A DNA stretch of 60,327 nucleotides from an uncultured Alphaproteobacteria bacterium. Its GTDB lineage: Bacteria; Pseudomonadota; Alphaproteobacteria; Rhodobacterales; Rhodobacteraceae. The notes beneath the pieces are model-generated. The model worked only from the letters and a program-made list of their open reading frames with translations, ran no database searches and had not been told where the DNA came from. Position numbers and translations under genes: made by a program. How positions within the stretch are numbered: position 1 is the first letter of the stretch; each line of letters opens with the position of its first letter. The stretch is taken from the NCBI GenBank assembly GCA_929200255.1, contig CAKMYZ010000019.1, positions 1 to 60,327 on the forward strand. The letters run 5' to 3'. This document shows positions 43,586 through 52,155 of the stretch, piece after piece.

Positions 43586-43956
43586 CCCTCGGCGGGGCCG
43601 CCGGCCTTTTTCCAGTCGCCAAAACCCCCGATATTCGTGACATTGGCAAAACCCATGTCTTTCAAAGTCTTACCGGCAAGTGCAGCCTGACCGCCGGCAC
43701 CGCAGACCAGGTAGATCTCGGCGTCTTTTTGCAGGATGTCATTGTGATAGGGCGTGGCGGGGTCGGCTGCAAATTCCATCATGCCACGGGCAATGCAATG
43801 TGCACCTGCAATCGTGCCGGTGCCAGCAATGACGCCGCTGTCACGGACATCAACAAAGACCGCACCACCAGCCTTGTGTTTCGCGATAGCGTCTTCAACG
43901 GCCATGCGTGGAACGATGGCATTCGCCTCTTCTATAAAGTCTTTGGCAGATTTCAT
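43582..43956 (-). CDS. Rhodanese-like domain protein
   Basis: A 124-residue single rhodanese domain. VFVDVRDSGVIAGTGTI (about 33-49) is the conserved N-terminal strand and loop, and the active-site Cys is in YLVCGAGGQAA. Such proteins move sulfane sulfur. The ATG at 43954-43956 has GGAGG seven bases upstream; an upstream extension to 44055 would cross a terminator. It is convergent with the sulfur-amino-acid enzyme, a plausible functional link. Confidence 0.9.
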   Translation of the reverse strand: MKSAKDFIEEANAIVPRMAVEDAIAKHKAGGAVFVDVRDSGVIAGTGTIAGAHCIARGMMEFAADPATPYHNDILQKDAEIYLVCGAGGQAALAGKTLKDMGFANVTNIGGFGDWKKAGGPAEG

Positions 43957-44017
43957 GATTATCCTCCGTCTGTAGATTATCCCAATAGGTAAACCCTGCA
44001 TGGGAAATGACCAGAGA

Positions 44018-44048
44018 TAAAAAAATGCCCGGACACAAGGTCCGGGCA
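44018..44048 (-). terminator. Terminator downstream of the response regulator
   Basis: A perfect 9-bp stem (TGCCCGGAC at 44026-44034 with GTCCGGGCA at 44040-44048) is followed on the minus strand by a run of T (44018-44025 reads AAAAAAAA-like on the plus strand). It ends the response-regulator transcript. A second stem, GGAGAT/ATCTCC, lies near 44063. Confidence 0.85.
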
Positions 44049-44144
44049 AGTCCAACAGGGAGGTGGAGATATAACCCGATCTCCGGCGGGACCTTGGAAA
44101 CCAAATGATCCGACAGGGAGGGGCCTGATCACCGGGGGAGTAGT

Positions 44145-44831
44145 CTATGCCACTAATCTATAGCCACCGGATTCGGTCACAAGAAGGCGGGCATTGGACG
44201 GATCTGGTTCTATTTTTTGACGAAGGCGGTATATATGTGTCTCTAATGTGTGCGTGGTCACGCCTGCATTGTAGCCCCAGACTTCGTGAAGCAGCACATC
44301 GCGGGCGACAACACCTTCGGTCGCGCGGTACAGGAATTTGAGGATATTGGTTTCCTTTTCCGTCAGGCGCACTTTCTTTTCATCTTCGGTAATCAGCATC
44401 TTTTGCGCTGGCTTGAATGTGTAAGGCCCAAGCTGGAAAATCGCATCTTCGGATTGCTCATGCGTGCGCAGCTGACTGCGGATCCGGGCAAGCAGAACCG
44501 GGAATTTGAACGGCTTGCTCACGTAGTCGTTCGCACCGGCATCAAGGCCCAAAATCGTGTCGGCATCGCTGTCTTGTGCTGTCAGCATCAGGATCGGGCA
44601 TTTGACGCCTTGTTTGCGCATCACACGGCACAGTTCGCGCCCATCGGTATCTGGCAGGCCCACGTCAAGGATCATCAGATCGTAAAGGCTTTCCTTGGCC
44701 TTTACCATGGCGCTGGCTCCGTCATCGGCCTCAAAGACGTCAAAATCCTCGGTCATCAGCAGTTGTTCACCCAGCGCCTCGCGCAGATCGTCGTCGTCGT
44801 CCACCAGCAAAATCTTTTTGAGCTGTCCCAT
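44145..44831 (-). CDS. OmpR/PhoB-type response regulator, CenR-like
   Basis: A 228-residue two-domain regulator. The receiver begins QLKKILLVDDDDDLREALGE, with phospho-acceptor Asp in LMILDVGLPDTDGREL and the conserved Lys in DYVSKPFKFP. The C-terminal winged helix has RLTEKETNILKFL and THTLETHIYRLRQKIEPD. The sequence and gene isolation resemble CenR, the essential envelope/division regulator of Rhodobacterales and Caulobacter; this identification is from memory. The ATG at 44829-44831 is chosen because AAGGAGGA lies about six bases upstream. A terminator follows the gene. Confidence 0.85.
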   Translation of the reverse strand: MGQLKKILLVDDDDDLREALGEQLLMTEDFDVFEADDGASAMVKAKESLYDLMILDVGLPDTDGRELCRVMRKQGVKCPILMLTAQDSDADTILGLDAGANDYVSKPFKFPVLLARIRSQLRTHEQSEDAIFQLGPYTFKPAQKMLITEDEKKVRLTEKETNILKFLYRATEGVVARDVLLHEVWGYNAGVTTHTLETHIYRLRQKIEPDPSNARLLVTESGGYRLVA

Positions 44832-44900
44832 GACATCCTCCTTCATTCAGTGTTAGATTTGTGCTCTTGTTACGTCTTGAACAACCGGTCCCTTCGCAGT

Positions 44901-44930
44901 TTCACACGGTCGTGTGATTTATCGTGTGAA
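44901..44930. promoter_or_regulatory. Inverted CGTGTGA repeats between response regulator and ribA
   Basis: Three half-sites occur: TTCACACG (44901-44908), CGTGTGAT (44911-44918) and CGTGTGAA (44923-44930). The first and last form a perfect 8-bp inverted repeat; the first two form a tight palindrome. Located in the 156-bp divergent region, they may be an operator for either gene. Confidence 0.5.
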
Positions 44931-44987
44931 TGTTTCATTTTGGTGCGGAAACAGCTATCGGTTGAAACAAATGAGAGGCCAAAAACG

Positions 44988-46064
44988 ATGGGATTCGCCC
45001 CGGATATTACAGAACGGCTGGCCCGCGCTCGCGCCGATTTGCGGATGGGCGTCCCTGTTGTGCTAGACGATGGGGCACTGGTTCTTGCCGCAGAAACGCT
45101 GGATGCGGCGCGATTGGCCGATTTGCGGGCGTTAGGCGGGGCGCCGGTGCTTGCCGTGACTGGCCGGCGGGCGCAAACGCTGAAAGCACGTGCCTATGAC
45201 GGCGATATCGCCCGTATCACACTGCCGCTGGATGTGAACCTGTCTTGGGTCCGTGCTGTGGCTGATCCGGCTGATGATTTGCGTTCACCCATGAAAGGCC
45301 CGCTTCAGACCGTGCGCGGCGGATCAGCCGATTTGCACCGCGCTGCGATTGCGCTGGTTAAGGCGGCACGACTGTTGCCTGCTGTTGTCATGCTTGATCT
45401 GGTAGATGCGACTGGTTTTGCACAGGCCAACAACCTGACGCTTGTCCCGGCAGATGCAGTGCTTGATACCGACCTTAGCCCGCTGAACCCGATTATTTCA
45501 GCAAGGTTGCCGCTGGAGGTGTCCGAAGCAGGGCGCCTGCATATTTTCCGCCCCGATGATGGCGCGGAAGAGCATTACGCGGTGGAAATCGGCCGGCCTG
45601 ATCGGTCGCAACCGGTGCTGTCCCGCTTGCATTCCGCGTGTTTCACCGGTGATCTGCTTGGCTCACTCAAATGCGATTGCGGCCCGCAACTGCGCGGCGC
45701 GTTGGGGCAGATGGGGGCTGAAGGGGCAGGGGTGCTGCTTTATCTTAGTCAGGAAGGGCGCGGCATCGGGCTGGCCAACAAGATGCGGGCCTATTCACTA
45801 CAGGATCAGGGATTTGACACTGTCGAGGCCAACCATCGGCTTGGGTTCGAAGATGATGAGCGTGATTTTCGGATCGGGGCGGAAATCCTCAAACGCATGG
45901 GGTTTAGCACGGTCAGATTGCTGACCAACAATCCCGCCAAGGTGGCACGTATGGAAAGTTGCGGGATCACGGTCGCCAAGCGGGTGCCGCTGAAAGTGGG
46001 CGGAAACGTACACAACCATGCATATCTGGCCACGAAGGCCGCAAAATCAGGGCATTTGCTGTAG
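44988..46064 (+). CDS. ribA: GTP cyclohydrolase II with N-terminal RibB-like domain
   Basis: A 358-residue riboflavin-synthesis enzyme. The C-terminal half is cyclohydrolase II: the zinc site is in HSACFTGDLLGSLKCDCG (about 214-231), with LSQEGRGIGLANKMRAYSLQ and the terminal THNPAKV-type segment LTNNPAKVARMESCGI. It opens GTP to the first pathway intermediate. The N-terminal 150 residues resemble a DHBP synthase domain but are much reduced, so they may be inactive. The start ATG at 44988 is preferred over a far upstream in-frame start that would overlap the response regulator. Confidence 0.92.
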   Translation: MGFAPDITERLARARADLRMGVPVVLDDGALVLAAETLDAARLADLRALGGAPVLAVTGRRAQTLKARAYDGDIARITLPLDVNLSWVRAVADPADDLRSPMKGPLQTVRGGSADLHRAAIALVKAARLLPAVVMLDLVDATGFAQANNLTLVPADAVLDTDLSPLNPIISARLPLEVSEAGRLHIFRPDDGAEEHYAVEIGRPDRSQPVLSRLHSACFTGDLLGSLKCDCGPQLRGALGQMGAEGAGVLLYLSQEGRGIGLANKMRAYSLQDQGFDTVEANHRLGFEDDERDFRIGAEILKRMGFSTVRLLTNNPAKVARMESCGITVAKRVPLKVGGNVHNHAYLATKAAKSGHLL

Positions 46065-46126
46065 GGGAAAACCCACGCGTCCAAAGATACATGGGAATCG
46101 CTGCACGTGGGTTTCACCTACCCTAC
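46061..46126. repeat. REPIN-like inverted pair of the GTAGGGT..ACCCACG repeat
   Basis: A shortened copy (GTAGGGGAAAACCCACG, 46061-46077) and a full inverted copy (CGTGGGTTTCACCTACCCTAC, 46106-46126) face each other, giving a stem-loop downstream of ribA. The left copy contains the ribA stop codon. The full copy differs by one base from the 36238-36258 element. Confidence 0.6.
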
Positions 46127-46146
46127 GCCGGCGTTATCACAGGCTC

Positions 46147-46641
46147 ATGAAATCCACCGATCTTGTCCTGACACCAACCCATGTCCGGTTCATGAACCGC
46201 CGCTTTCCCTGCTCCGTCGGACGGGGTGGGCTGACCTTTGACAAAAAGGAAGGCGATGGCGCAACCCCTCGCGGGACCCATCGCATCGTGGGTATGCTCT
46301 ACCGCCCCGACCGCCTGGCGCGTCCTGCGGACTGGGCGCTGCCGATTGGGCCGTCGGACCTGTGGTCGGATGATCCCACCCAGAACGACTACAACCTCAT
46401 GACCCGCGCCCCTTATCCGCACAGCCATGAACGGCTGCGCCGGGCCGATCCGATGTATGATCTTGTCATCCTGACCGATTGGAACTGGCCCCGTGCCGTC
46501 ACAGGGCGCGGATCGGCGATATTCATCCATCAATGGCGCGGCCCGGGGCGCCCGACGGCAGGGTGCGTGGCCTTTCGGCGCGACCACTTGCACTGGATTG
46601 CGGGCCAGATGGGACGTGAAACACGGCTTGTTATCGCATAA
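46147..46641 (+). CDS. L,D-transpeptidase (YkuD-type) family protein
   Basis: A 164-residue protein with the YkuD-type signature [18 protein letters not shown] near residues 119-136, supplying the His and catalytic Cys. [11 protein letters not shown] is another family block. The enzymes make L,D cross-links in peptidoglycan or attach proteins to it. No signal peptide is visible at [12 protein letters not shown], unusual for a periplasmic enzyme, though common for this short subgroup. The ATG at 46147 is the first convincing start. Confidence 0.88.
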   Translation: MKSTDLVLTPTHVRFMNRRFPCSVGRGGLTFDKKEGDGATPRGTHRIVGMLYRPDRLARPADWALPIGPSDLWSDDPTQNDYNLMTRAPYPHSHERLRRADPMYDLVILTDWNWPRAVTGRGSAIFIHQWRGPGRPTAGCVAFRRDHLHWIAGQMGRETRLVIA

Positions 46642-46700
46642 CCTTCGACGTGAGGGTAAGACCCCTCAGCGACGCCACTCAAAGACCAAGGCCCCCGTCA

Positions 46701-47183
46701 ATGACCCCAGACCAAATCACCCAACTGCCCTATCGCCCCTGCGTGGGCATTATGCTCGTCAATCCGCGCGGACATGTCTTTGTCGCACAGCGCAAAGACC
46801 GCGACACCGAAGCCTGGCAGATGCCGCAGGGCGGCGTCGACAAGGGCGAAAAATGCCGTGACGCGGCCTTGCGCGAACTTGAAGAAGAAACCAGCGTTCC
46901 GGCCAACCTGGTCACGGTTGAGGCCGAAAGCGCCGGGCTGATCCGTTATGATCTGCCCCATGATCTGGTGCCCAACATCTGGAAGGGCCGCTATCGCGGA
47001 CAAGAACAGAAATGGTTCCTGATGCGGTTTCATGGGCTGGATAACCAGATTGATCTGAACACCGAAACGCCAGAGTTCACCGCATGGAAATGGATGGCCC
47101 CGGACAGGGTGGTGGCCAATATCGTGCCCTTCAAACAGGCCGTTTATGCGCAGGTCTTGGAAGAATTTGGCCCAAAACTGTGA
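46701..47183 (+). CDS. rppH: RNA pyrophosphohydrolase
   Basis: A 160-residue Nudix hydrolase. The Nudix box is [20 protein letters not shown] (about 42-61), preceded by [21 protein letters not shown] and followed by KWFLMRF, the RppH pattern. It removes pyrophosphate from mRNA 5' ends to start decay. The start ATG at 46701 fits the family. Confidence 0.94.
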   Translation: MTPDQITQLPYRPCVGIMLVNPRGHVFVAQRKDRDTEAWQMPQGGVDKGEKCRDAALRELEEETSVPANLVTVEAESAGLIRYDLPHDLVPNIWKGRYRGQEQKWFLMRFHGLDNQIDLNTETPEFTAWKWMAPDRVVANIVPFKQAVYAQVLEEFGPKL

Positions 47184-47251
47184 ACACTCCCCAAGGATCG
47201 CGCCATGACCGACGTCATACTGACAGTGTTACCGTGAAAAGGACCTGATCC

Positions 47252-47737
47252 ATGAAAAAAACACTCGCCGCAGCCCTTGTTGTCATCAGCGGACAGGCGC
47301 AGGCGCTCAGCTGTTTGCAACCTGATCCCATTGCAACGTTTCAGGAACTCGCCGCCGCACCAGAAAGCTATTTCGTGTTGATGGGAGAGCTGACCTTTGA
47401 CGAGAGCCTGCTGCCAGACGCTGTGTCCCACAATCGCGTCGCAGATCCCGCACCGATCCCGGCCTATTTTTCCGGCAACGGCCTGACGCAGGATGGGTTT
47501 GTAAACGACTACTACGGCAATGTGACCCTCCAGATCACATGTGCCGGTCCATGGTGTGGATCCGCGAACAGCGGGATGGAGGCGGTCTTTTTTGTACCTG
47601 CCTCAGACCCGCCAGTGACAATTGAGGCGGGCCCCTGCGGCGGACTGGTGTTTCAGAACGTGACACCTGCAACAGTGGATATGTTGACCTCTTGCATGGC
47701 CGGTGGCACCTGCACCCCGTTACCGCAGACGCGATAG
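47252..47737 (+). CDS. Exported cysteine-containing hypothetical protein
   Basis: A 161-residue periplasmic or outer-membrane-associated protein. The signal peptide MKKTLAAALVVISGQAQA is cleaved before LSCLQPDPIATF. Mature cysteines are at CLQPD, TCAGPWCGS, GPCGG, SCMAGGTC, consistent with disulfides. A beta-rich sequence (FVLMGELTFDESLL; NVTLQITCAGPW) might be an OB-like fold. No family recognised. Its 3' end overlaps the convergent MltB-type gene by 18 nt. Confidence 0.75.
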   Translation: MKKTLAAALVVISGQAQALSCLQPDPIATFQELAAAPESYFVLMGELTFDESLLPDAVSHNRVADPAPIPAYFSGNGLTQDGFVNDYYGNVTLQITCAGPWCGSANSGMEAVFFVPASDPPVTIEAGPCGGLVFQNVTPATVDMLTSCMAGGTCTPLPQTR

Positions 47738-48904
47738 CAAACCCAAAGAGGCGTGCCCGTCGGGAATAAGCCCCTGACTGCGTTGATAGGCGCGGATCGC
47801 TGCGCGCGAGTTTGGCCCGATCCGCCCGTCCACACCCTGCGTTGAAAATCCCGCGTTGGTCAGGCGCTGCTGCAGCTCGCGCCGTTCTGACCGGCGCAAC
47901 TGCCGCTCCCCCGCAGGCCAGCTTGCCCGCAACGGCCCAAGCCCGCGAATGCGGTCGCCCAGATGGCCAACTCCAATGATGTAGGCCTCGGCATTGTTAT
48001 ACCGCGCGATCACATCGAAATTACGGAACACCAGAAATGCGGGGCCACCCGCACCTGTTGGCGTAATCAAAGAGGCGTTGCCAAAATTCCGCACCGGCTG
48101 TCCGTCGATACCGCGTACGCCGTGGCCTGCCCAATCAGCAGGGCTGCGGGTGACGGCGCGTGCTGACTGGCTATAGTCAAACCCGCGGGGCAAGATCACT
48201 TCGACCCCCCAAGGCTGGCCTCTGCGCCAGCCAAACCGCCGGAAGTATGCAGCGGTAGAGGCCAGCGCATCTGTGGGGTCATCCGACCAGATATCGCGGC
48301 GCCCGTCACCGGTGAAATCGACGGCATAAGCCGCATAAGACGTGGGAATAAACTGCGTGTGCCCCATCGCCCCAGCCCATGATCCGGTCATATTCTGCGG
48401 GGTGACATCGCCATTTTGTAGTATTTTCAGGGCGGCTATCAGCTGGCTTTCAAAAAATCGGCCCCGTCGCCCGTCATAGGCAAGGGTCGCCAACGTGGCG
48501 ATCAGGGGCACATCGCCGCGCCGCTGGCCATAGTTGCTTTCCATCCCCCAAACGGCAGTCACGACATGCGGCTCCACGCCGTAACGTTGGTCGATCGCTG
48601 TCAGCACACCCGCAAACCGGCGGACCATGTCACGGCCGTTGCGGACTCGGGCGTCTGATGCGGCAGTGGCCATATAGTCGGCCAAAGGGCGTGTGAACTC
48701 TGCCTGATTGCGGTCCCGCTCTATGCTGTCAGACAGATAGTGGACATTGGCGAAAGCGGCCGCAAAGGTGCGGTCTGAAATGCCTGCCGCCTGCGCGCGT
48801 GCGCGAAAACCTGCGATCCAATTGGCAAAGCCGCTTCTTTGCGCGTGGGCGATATTGGCGGCCACTGCGGCTAGACCTGCTGCGATGAATTGCCTGCGGT
48901 GCAT
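47720..48904 (-). CDS. Lytic murein transglycosylase, MltB type, with peptidoglycan-binding domain
   Basis: A 394-residue periplasmic enzyme. The N-terminus MHRRQFIAAGLAAVAANIAHA resembles a Tat signal (RRQFI). The SLT_2 domain (about 25-310) holds the catalytic Glu in VWGMESNYGQ and GAMGHTQFIPTSY. The C-terminal PG_binding_1 domain covers about 330-394 (QQRLTNAGFSTQGVDGRIGP). It cleaves glycan strands to 1,6-anhydro ends. Convergent overlap of 18 nt with the preceding gene. Confidence 0.93.
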   Translation of the reverse strand: MHRRQFIAAGLAAVAANIAHAQRSGFANWIAGFRARAQAAGISDRTFAAAFANVHYLSDSIERDRNQAEFTRPLADYMATAASDARVRNGRDMVRRFAGVLTAIDQRYGVEPHVVTAVWGMESNYGQRRGDVPLIATLATLAYDGRRGRFFESQLIAALKILQNGDVTPQNMTGSWAGAMGHTQFIPTSYAAYAVDFTGDGRRDIWSDDPTDALASTAAYFRRFGWRRGQPWGVEVILPRGFDYSQSARAVTRSPADWAGHGVRGIDGQPVRNFGNASLITPTGAGGPAFLVFRNFDVIARYNNAEAYIIGVGHLGDRIRGLGPLRASWPAGERQLRRSERRELQQRLTNAGFSTQGVDGRIGPNSRAAIRAYQRSQGLIPDGHASLGLLSRLR

Positions 48905-49043
48905 GGGTGCCTCCGGTTGTTTTCGCCATGTTACGGTAAATCAGGGGGCATGACAGCCGCAGCCACAAGACAGGGCGGGTTATTGCCGGAGCGCTGAATT
49001 GGTGTAGCGTAGCGTGGCCAATCACACCGAAGAGGACCGGACC

Positions 49044-49439
49044 ATGCACCCGTTTCAGACACCAACGGTCAAGGCAGCCTATGATGCTTTTGAACAAAAG
49101 CAGCGGGACATCGCGTTGATATTGCGCGACCTTGTCTTTGAGGTTGCGATGGACACGCCAGAGGCGGGTGAGGTTGAGGAAACGCTGAAATGGGGTCAGC
49201 CGTCCTTTGTCACACCAAAGACCAAGTCGGGTTCAACCTTGCGGATTGGCGTGACCAAAGCCGGCGACACCGGGCTCTATGCGCATTGTGGCACGAGCAT
49301 CATCCGTGACTATGCGGCAACCTTTCCCGGTGATGACAGGATCGACGGCAACCGGGGTGTGCTGTTTTCAACTGCCGATGACATCGCCAAGGACCGCCTG
49401 CGCCATCTGATCCGGCACGGGTTGACCTATCACCTATAG
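49044..49439 (+). CDS. DUF1801-family protein
   Basis: A 131-residue protein with the family blocks VEETLKWGQPSFVTPKTKSG (about 44-63) and GLYAHCGTSIIRDYAATF. DUF1801 (YdhG-like) has a two-layer fold related to frataxin-like/YjbR-type proteins; function unestablished. The ATG at 49044 follows AGAGGA; an in-frame upstream start at 49014 is unnecessary. It ends two bases before the convergent rnr gene. Confidence 0.88.
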   Translation: MHPFQTPTVKAAYDAFEQKQRDIALILRDLVFEVAMDTPEAGEVEETLKWGQPSFVTPKTKSGSTLRIGVTKAGDTGLYAHCGTSIIRDYAATFPGDDRIDGNRGVLFSTADDIAKDRLRHLIRHGLTYHL

Positions 49440-49441
49440 CG

Positions 49442-51697
49442 CTATTTGCGGGTGCGTTTGACCTTGCGCGCCGTCTTGGCGGCTTTCTTGCGCGATGATC
49501 CAGCCTTGCGGCGCGGCGGCTTGCCACGACCACGCGAGGGGCCACGCGGCATCAGCCGGTCTTCAAGTTTGACAAGTTCAACGATCAACCCGCCAGTGAC
49601 AGGTGCGGCTTCTGCCAGTTTCACGGTGACGCGCTGGCCCAGCCCAATCACCGTGCCACTGTCAAACCCCATCAGGGTCTGGCTGTCGGCATCAAAGTGA
49701 AAGTATTCTGCACCCAGCGTGCGGATCGGTATCATGCCATCGGCACCGGTTTCATCCAACCGGACAAAGACACCAAACTTCGCGATACCGCTGATCCGCC
49801 CGGTCAATTCCGCGCCGATGCGATCCGACAGGAACGCCGCCAGATAACGGTCGGTCGTGTCACGCTCTGCGGCCATCGACCGGCGCTCAGTATCGCTGAT
49901 CTGTTTGCCCGTGTCGGTCAGATGCTCAACATCCCACGGAGATAGCCTATCATCGCCCCACCCATGTGCAGCGATCAGCGCACGGTGCACGATCAGATCG
50001 GCATAACGCCGGATTGGAGAGGTGAAATGCGCATAGGCCCGCAAGGCCAGCCCGAAGTGGCCAAAATTTTCGGGGAAGTAATAGGCCTGCGTCATCGACC
50101 GCAGCGTCGCCATATTGATCAACTCGCTGTTCTCGGTGTCTGCGGCACCTTTCAGCAACTGATTGAGGTGGGCCGTCTTGAGCACCTGCCCCTTGGCCAG
50201 TGTCAGGTCAGAGGCATGGGCCACCTCACGCAGCGCCTCCAGTTTTTCAGGGCTGGGTTCTTCATGCACCCGGAACAGCAATGGTGATTTCTTGGCGATC
50301 AGCGTCTCAGCCGCCGCGACATTGGCCAACACCATGAATTCCTCGATCAGCCGATGCGCGTCGAGGCGCTCCTTGTGCTGTACCGATGTAACCTTACCCG
50401 CGTCGTCCAGAACGATCTGACGTTCCGGTAGGTCCAGCTCCAGCGGCTGGCGCTGGGCGCGGGCGCGGGTCAGCGCCGCATAGGCTGCATAAAGCGGAGA
50501 GATAGCCTCATCCATCAACGGTGCGCATTTGGCGTTGGGCGCACCATCAACGGCCTCTTGCACCTCTTCATAATTCAAAGAGGCGACAGATTTCATCAAC
50601 CCGCGATGAAACTGGTGATCGATCTTATTGCCAGCGGCATCAATGCGCATTGCCACAGCCAGACAGGCGCGCTCGACCCCTTCGTGCAGCGAACACAGAT
50701 CACCGGATAACCGGTCCGGCAGCATCGGCACGACACGATCAGGGAAATATGTGGAGTTGCCGCGCTTGCGCGCTTCCCGGTCCAGTTCTGAGCCCGGTGT
50801 GACGTAATGGGCAACGTCGGCGATGGCGACCCAAATGATGAAACCATCCTTGTTTTTCGGGTCACTATCCGCCTCAACAAAGCAGGCATCATCGTGGTCG
50901 CGGGCATCCCAGGGATCGATGGTGACCAAGGGCAGATCACGCAGGTCACGGCGCTTGCCAAGACCGGCGGGCTTGGCGCTATCGGCCTCTGCCACCACTT
51001 CATCGGGGAAATGATCGGGAATACCGTGCTGGTGGATCGCAATGAGTGACACCGCGCGCGGTTCGGTTGGATCACCCAATCGGGCGACGATGCGCGCCTT
51101 GGGCAGGCCCATGCGGCCCTTTGGCCCGGCCTGTTCGGCCTCGACCAACTCTCCATCTTTGGCGCCGCCTGTGGCACCAGTGGCGACGGTCCACTGTTTG
51201 TCTGAGCCTTTTTCGATCGGCAGCACACGGCCGCCTTCGGATCCTGCACGAAAGACGCCCAGGATCCGCTGCGGATTGGTGCCGATACGGCGGATCATGC
51301 GGGCTGTGTGGCTGTGATCCTCGGTGGCATCAACGGTCAGGCGGCCCAGAATGCGATCGCCGGGCCCGAGTGCGGGATCGCTGGAGCGAAGCATCATCAG
51401 GATGCGCGGCTCCGCCCCCTGACCTTTCCACTCCAGGGGGCGGGCGAACAGATCACCATCGGTGTCCACTCCGACAACCTCAAGCACGGCCACTGGGGGC
51501 AGCTCCTCTGCATCGCGATAGGAACTGCGGCGCTTGGTCAACTTGCCTTCTTCCTCAAGCTCTTTGAGGAGGCGTTTGAGATCAATGCGCGCGGCCCCTT
51601 TGATGCCAAACGCTTTGGCGATATCGCGTTTGGCCGTCTTGGTGGGATGCTCGGAAATCCAGGCAAGGATTTCGGATTTGGATGGGATGCGTGTCAT
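49442..51697 (-). CDS. rnr: Ribonuclease R
   Basis: A 751-residue 3'-5' exoribonuclease. An N-terminal winged helix (about 1-60) is followed by cold-shock/OB domains, then the RNB catalytic domain with DPWDARDHDDACFVE (about 262-276), where the metal-binding Asp residues lie. An S1 domain (about 630-712) and a Lys/Arg-rich tail (about 715-751) complete it. It degrades structured RNA. Length and order match RNase R. Confidence 0.96.
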   Translation of the reverse strand: MTRIPSKSEILAWISEHPTKTAKRDIAKAFGIKGAARIDLKRLLKELEEEGKLTKRRSSYRDAEELPPVAVLEVVGVDTDGDLFARPLEWKGQGAEPRILMMLRSSDPALGPGDRILGRLTVDATEDHSHTARMIRRIGTNPQRILGVFRAGSEGGRVLPIEKGSDKQWTVATGATGGAKDGELVEAEQAGPKGRMGLPKARIVARLGDPTEPRAVSLIAIHQHGIPDHFPDEVVAEADSAKPAGLGKRRDLRDLPLVTIDPWDARDHDDACFVEADSDPKNKDGFIIWVAIADVAHYVTPGSELDREARKRGNSTYFPDRVVPMLPDRLSGDLCSLHEGVERACLAVAMRIDAAGNKIDHQFHRGLMKSVASLNYEEVQEAVDGAPNAKCAPLMDEAISPLYAAYAALTRARAQRQPLELDLPERQIVLDDAGKVTSVQHKERLDAHRLIEEFMVLANVAAAETLIAKKSPLLFRVHEEPSPEKLEALREVAHASDLTLAKGQVLKTAHLNQLLKGAADTENSELINMATLRSMTQAYYFPENFGHFGLALRAYAHFTSPIRRYADLIVHRALIAAHGWGDDRLSPWDVEHLTDTGKQISDTERRSMAAERDTTDRYLAAFLSDRIGAELTGRISGIAKFGVFVRLDETGADGMIPIRTLGAEYFHFDADSQTLMGFDSGTVIGLGQRVTVKLAEAAPVTGGLIVELVKLEDRLMPRGPSRGRGKPPRRKAGSSRKKAAKTARKVKRTRK

Positions 51698-51769
51698 GGG
51701 TCCGGCCTATCATGGGCGGGGCGGGGCGTCATCCGAATTGGGCGCGTTCTGCGATACGCTGCGATCCTG

Positions 51770-52057
51770 TCAAAGCGGGGTGATGTAGTCGGCAGACACA
51801 AACCCGGTTACCTGCGGCGTCCGCACAAGGGACACCTCGCACCACCGCTGCCCCACTTCGGTCACGCAGCCATGCTGGTAAAGCTCTGTCCCGTCAGGCA
51901 GGCCCATAATGATGCCGAACCCAAGGCTTGGACCTGATCGCAGCTTGAGCAGCTCATCAGGGCCAGCGCCATCGACAACAACACGGTCACCGGTCAGGCT
52001 GGCGCAGGCGGCGGCCAATGCAACAAGGGAAATTGCGCATGCGGTCTTGTGAAACAT
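51770..52057 (-). CDS. SH3-domain lipoprotein
   Basis: A 95-residue lipoprotein with signal MFHKTACAISLVALAAAC (lipobox LAAAC, Cys 18) and a bacterial SH3 domain (LKLRSGPSLGFGIIMGLPDG ... VSADYI). Such domains bind peptidoglycan stems or serve as ligand-binding modules. No obvious operon partner; it lies between rnr and dapE on the minus strand. Confidence 0.85.
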   Translation of the reverse strand: MFHKTACAISLVALAAACASLTGDRVVVDGAGPDELLKLRSGPSLGFGIIMGLPDGTELYQHGCVTEVGQRWCEVSLVRTPQVTGFVSADYITPL

Positions 52058-52155
52058 GATCTGCCCTCAATCGTTTCTTTGCACAGTAGACCGGGCAAGA
52101 CTGGTTGCCCATCCCGTTTGGCACCAGCCCGGATCATCACCCGGCCCCGCGGTGA

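Noticed and set aside
44250..44987. Upstream extension of ribA across the response-regulator gene
   Set aside because: The extension is antisense to the response regulator; the GTP cyclohydrolase homology and normal length begin at 44988.
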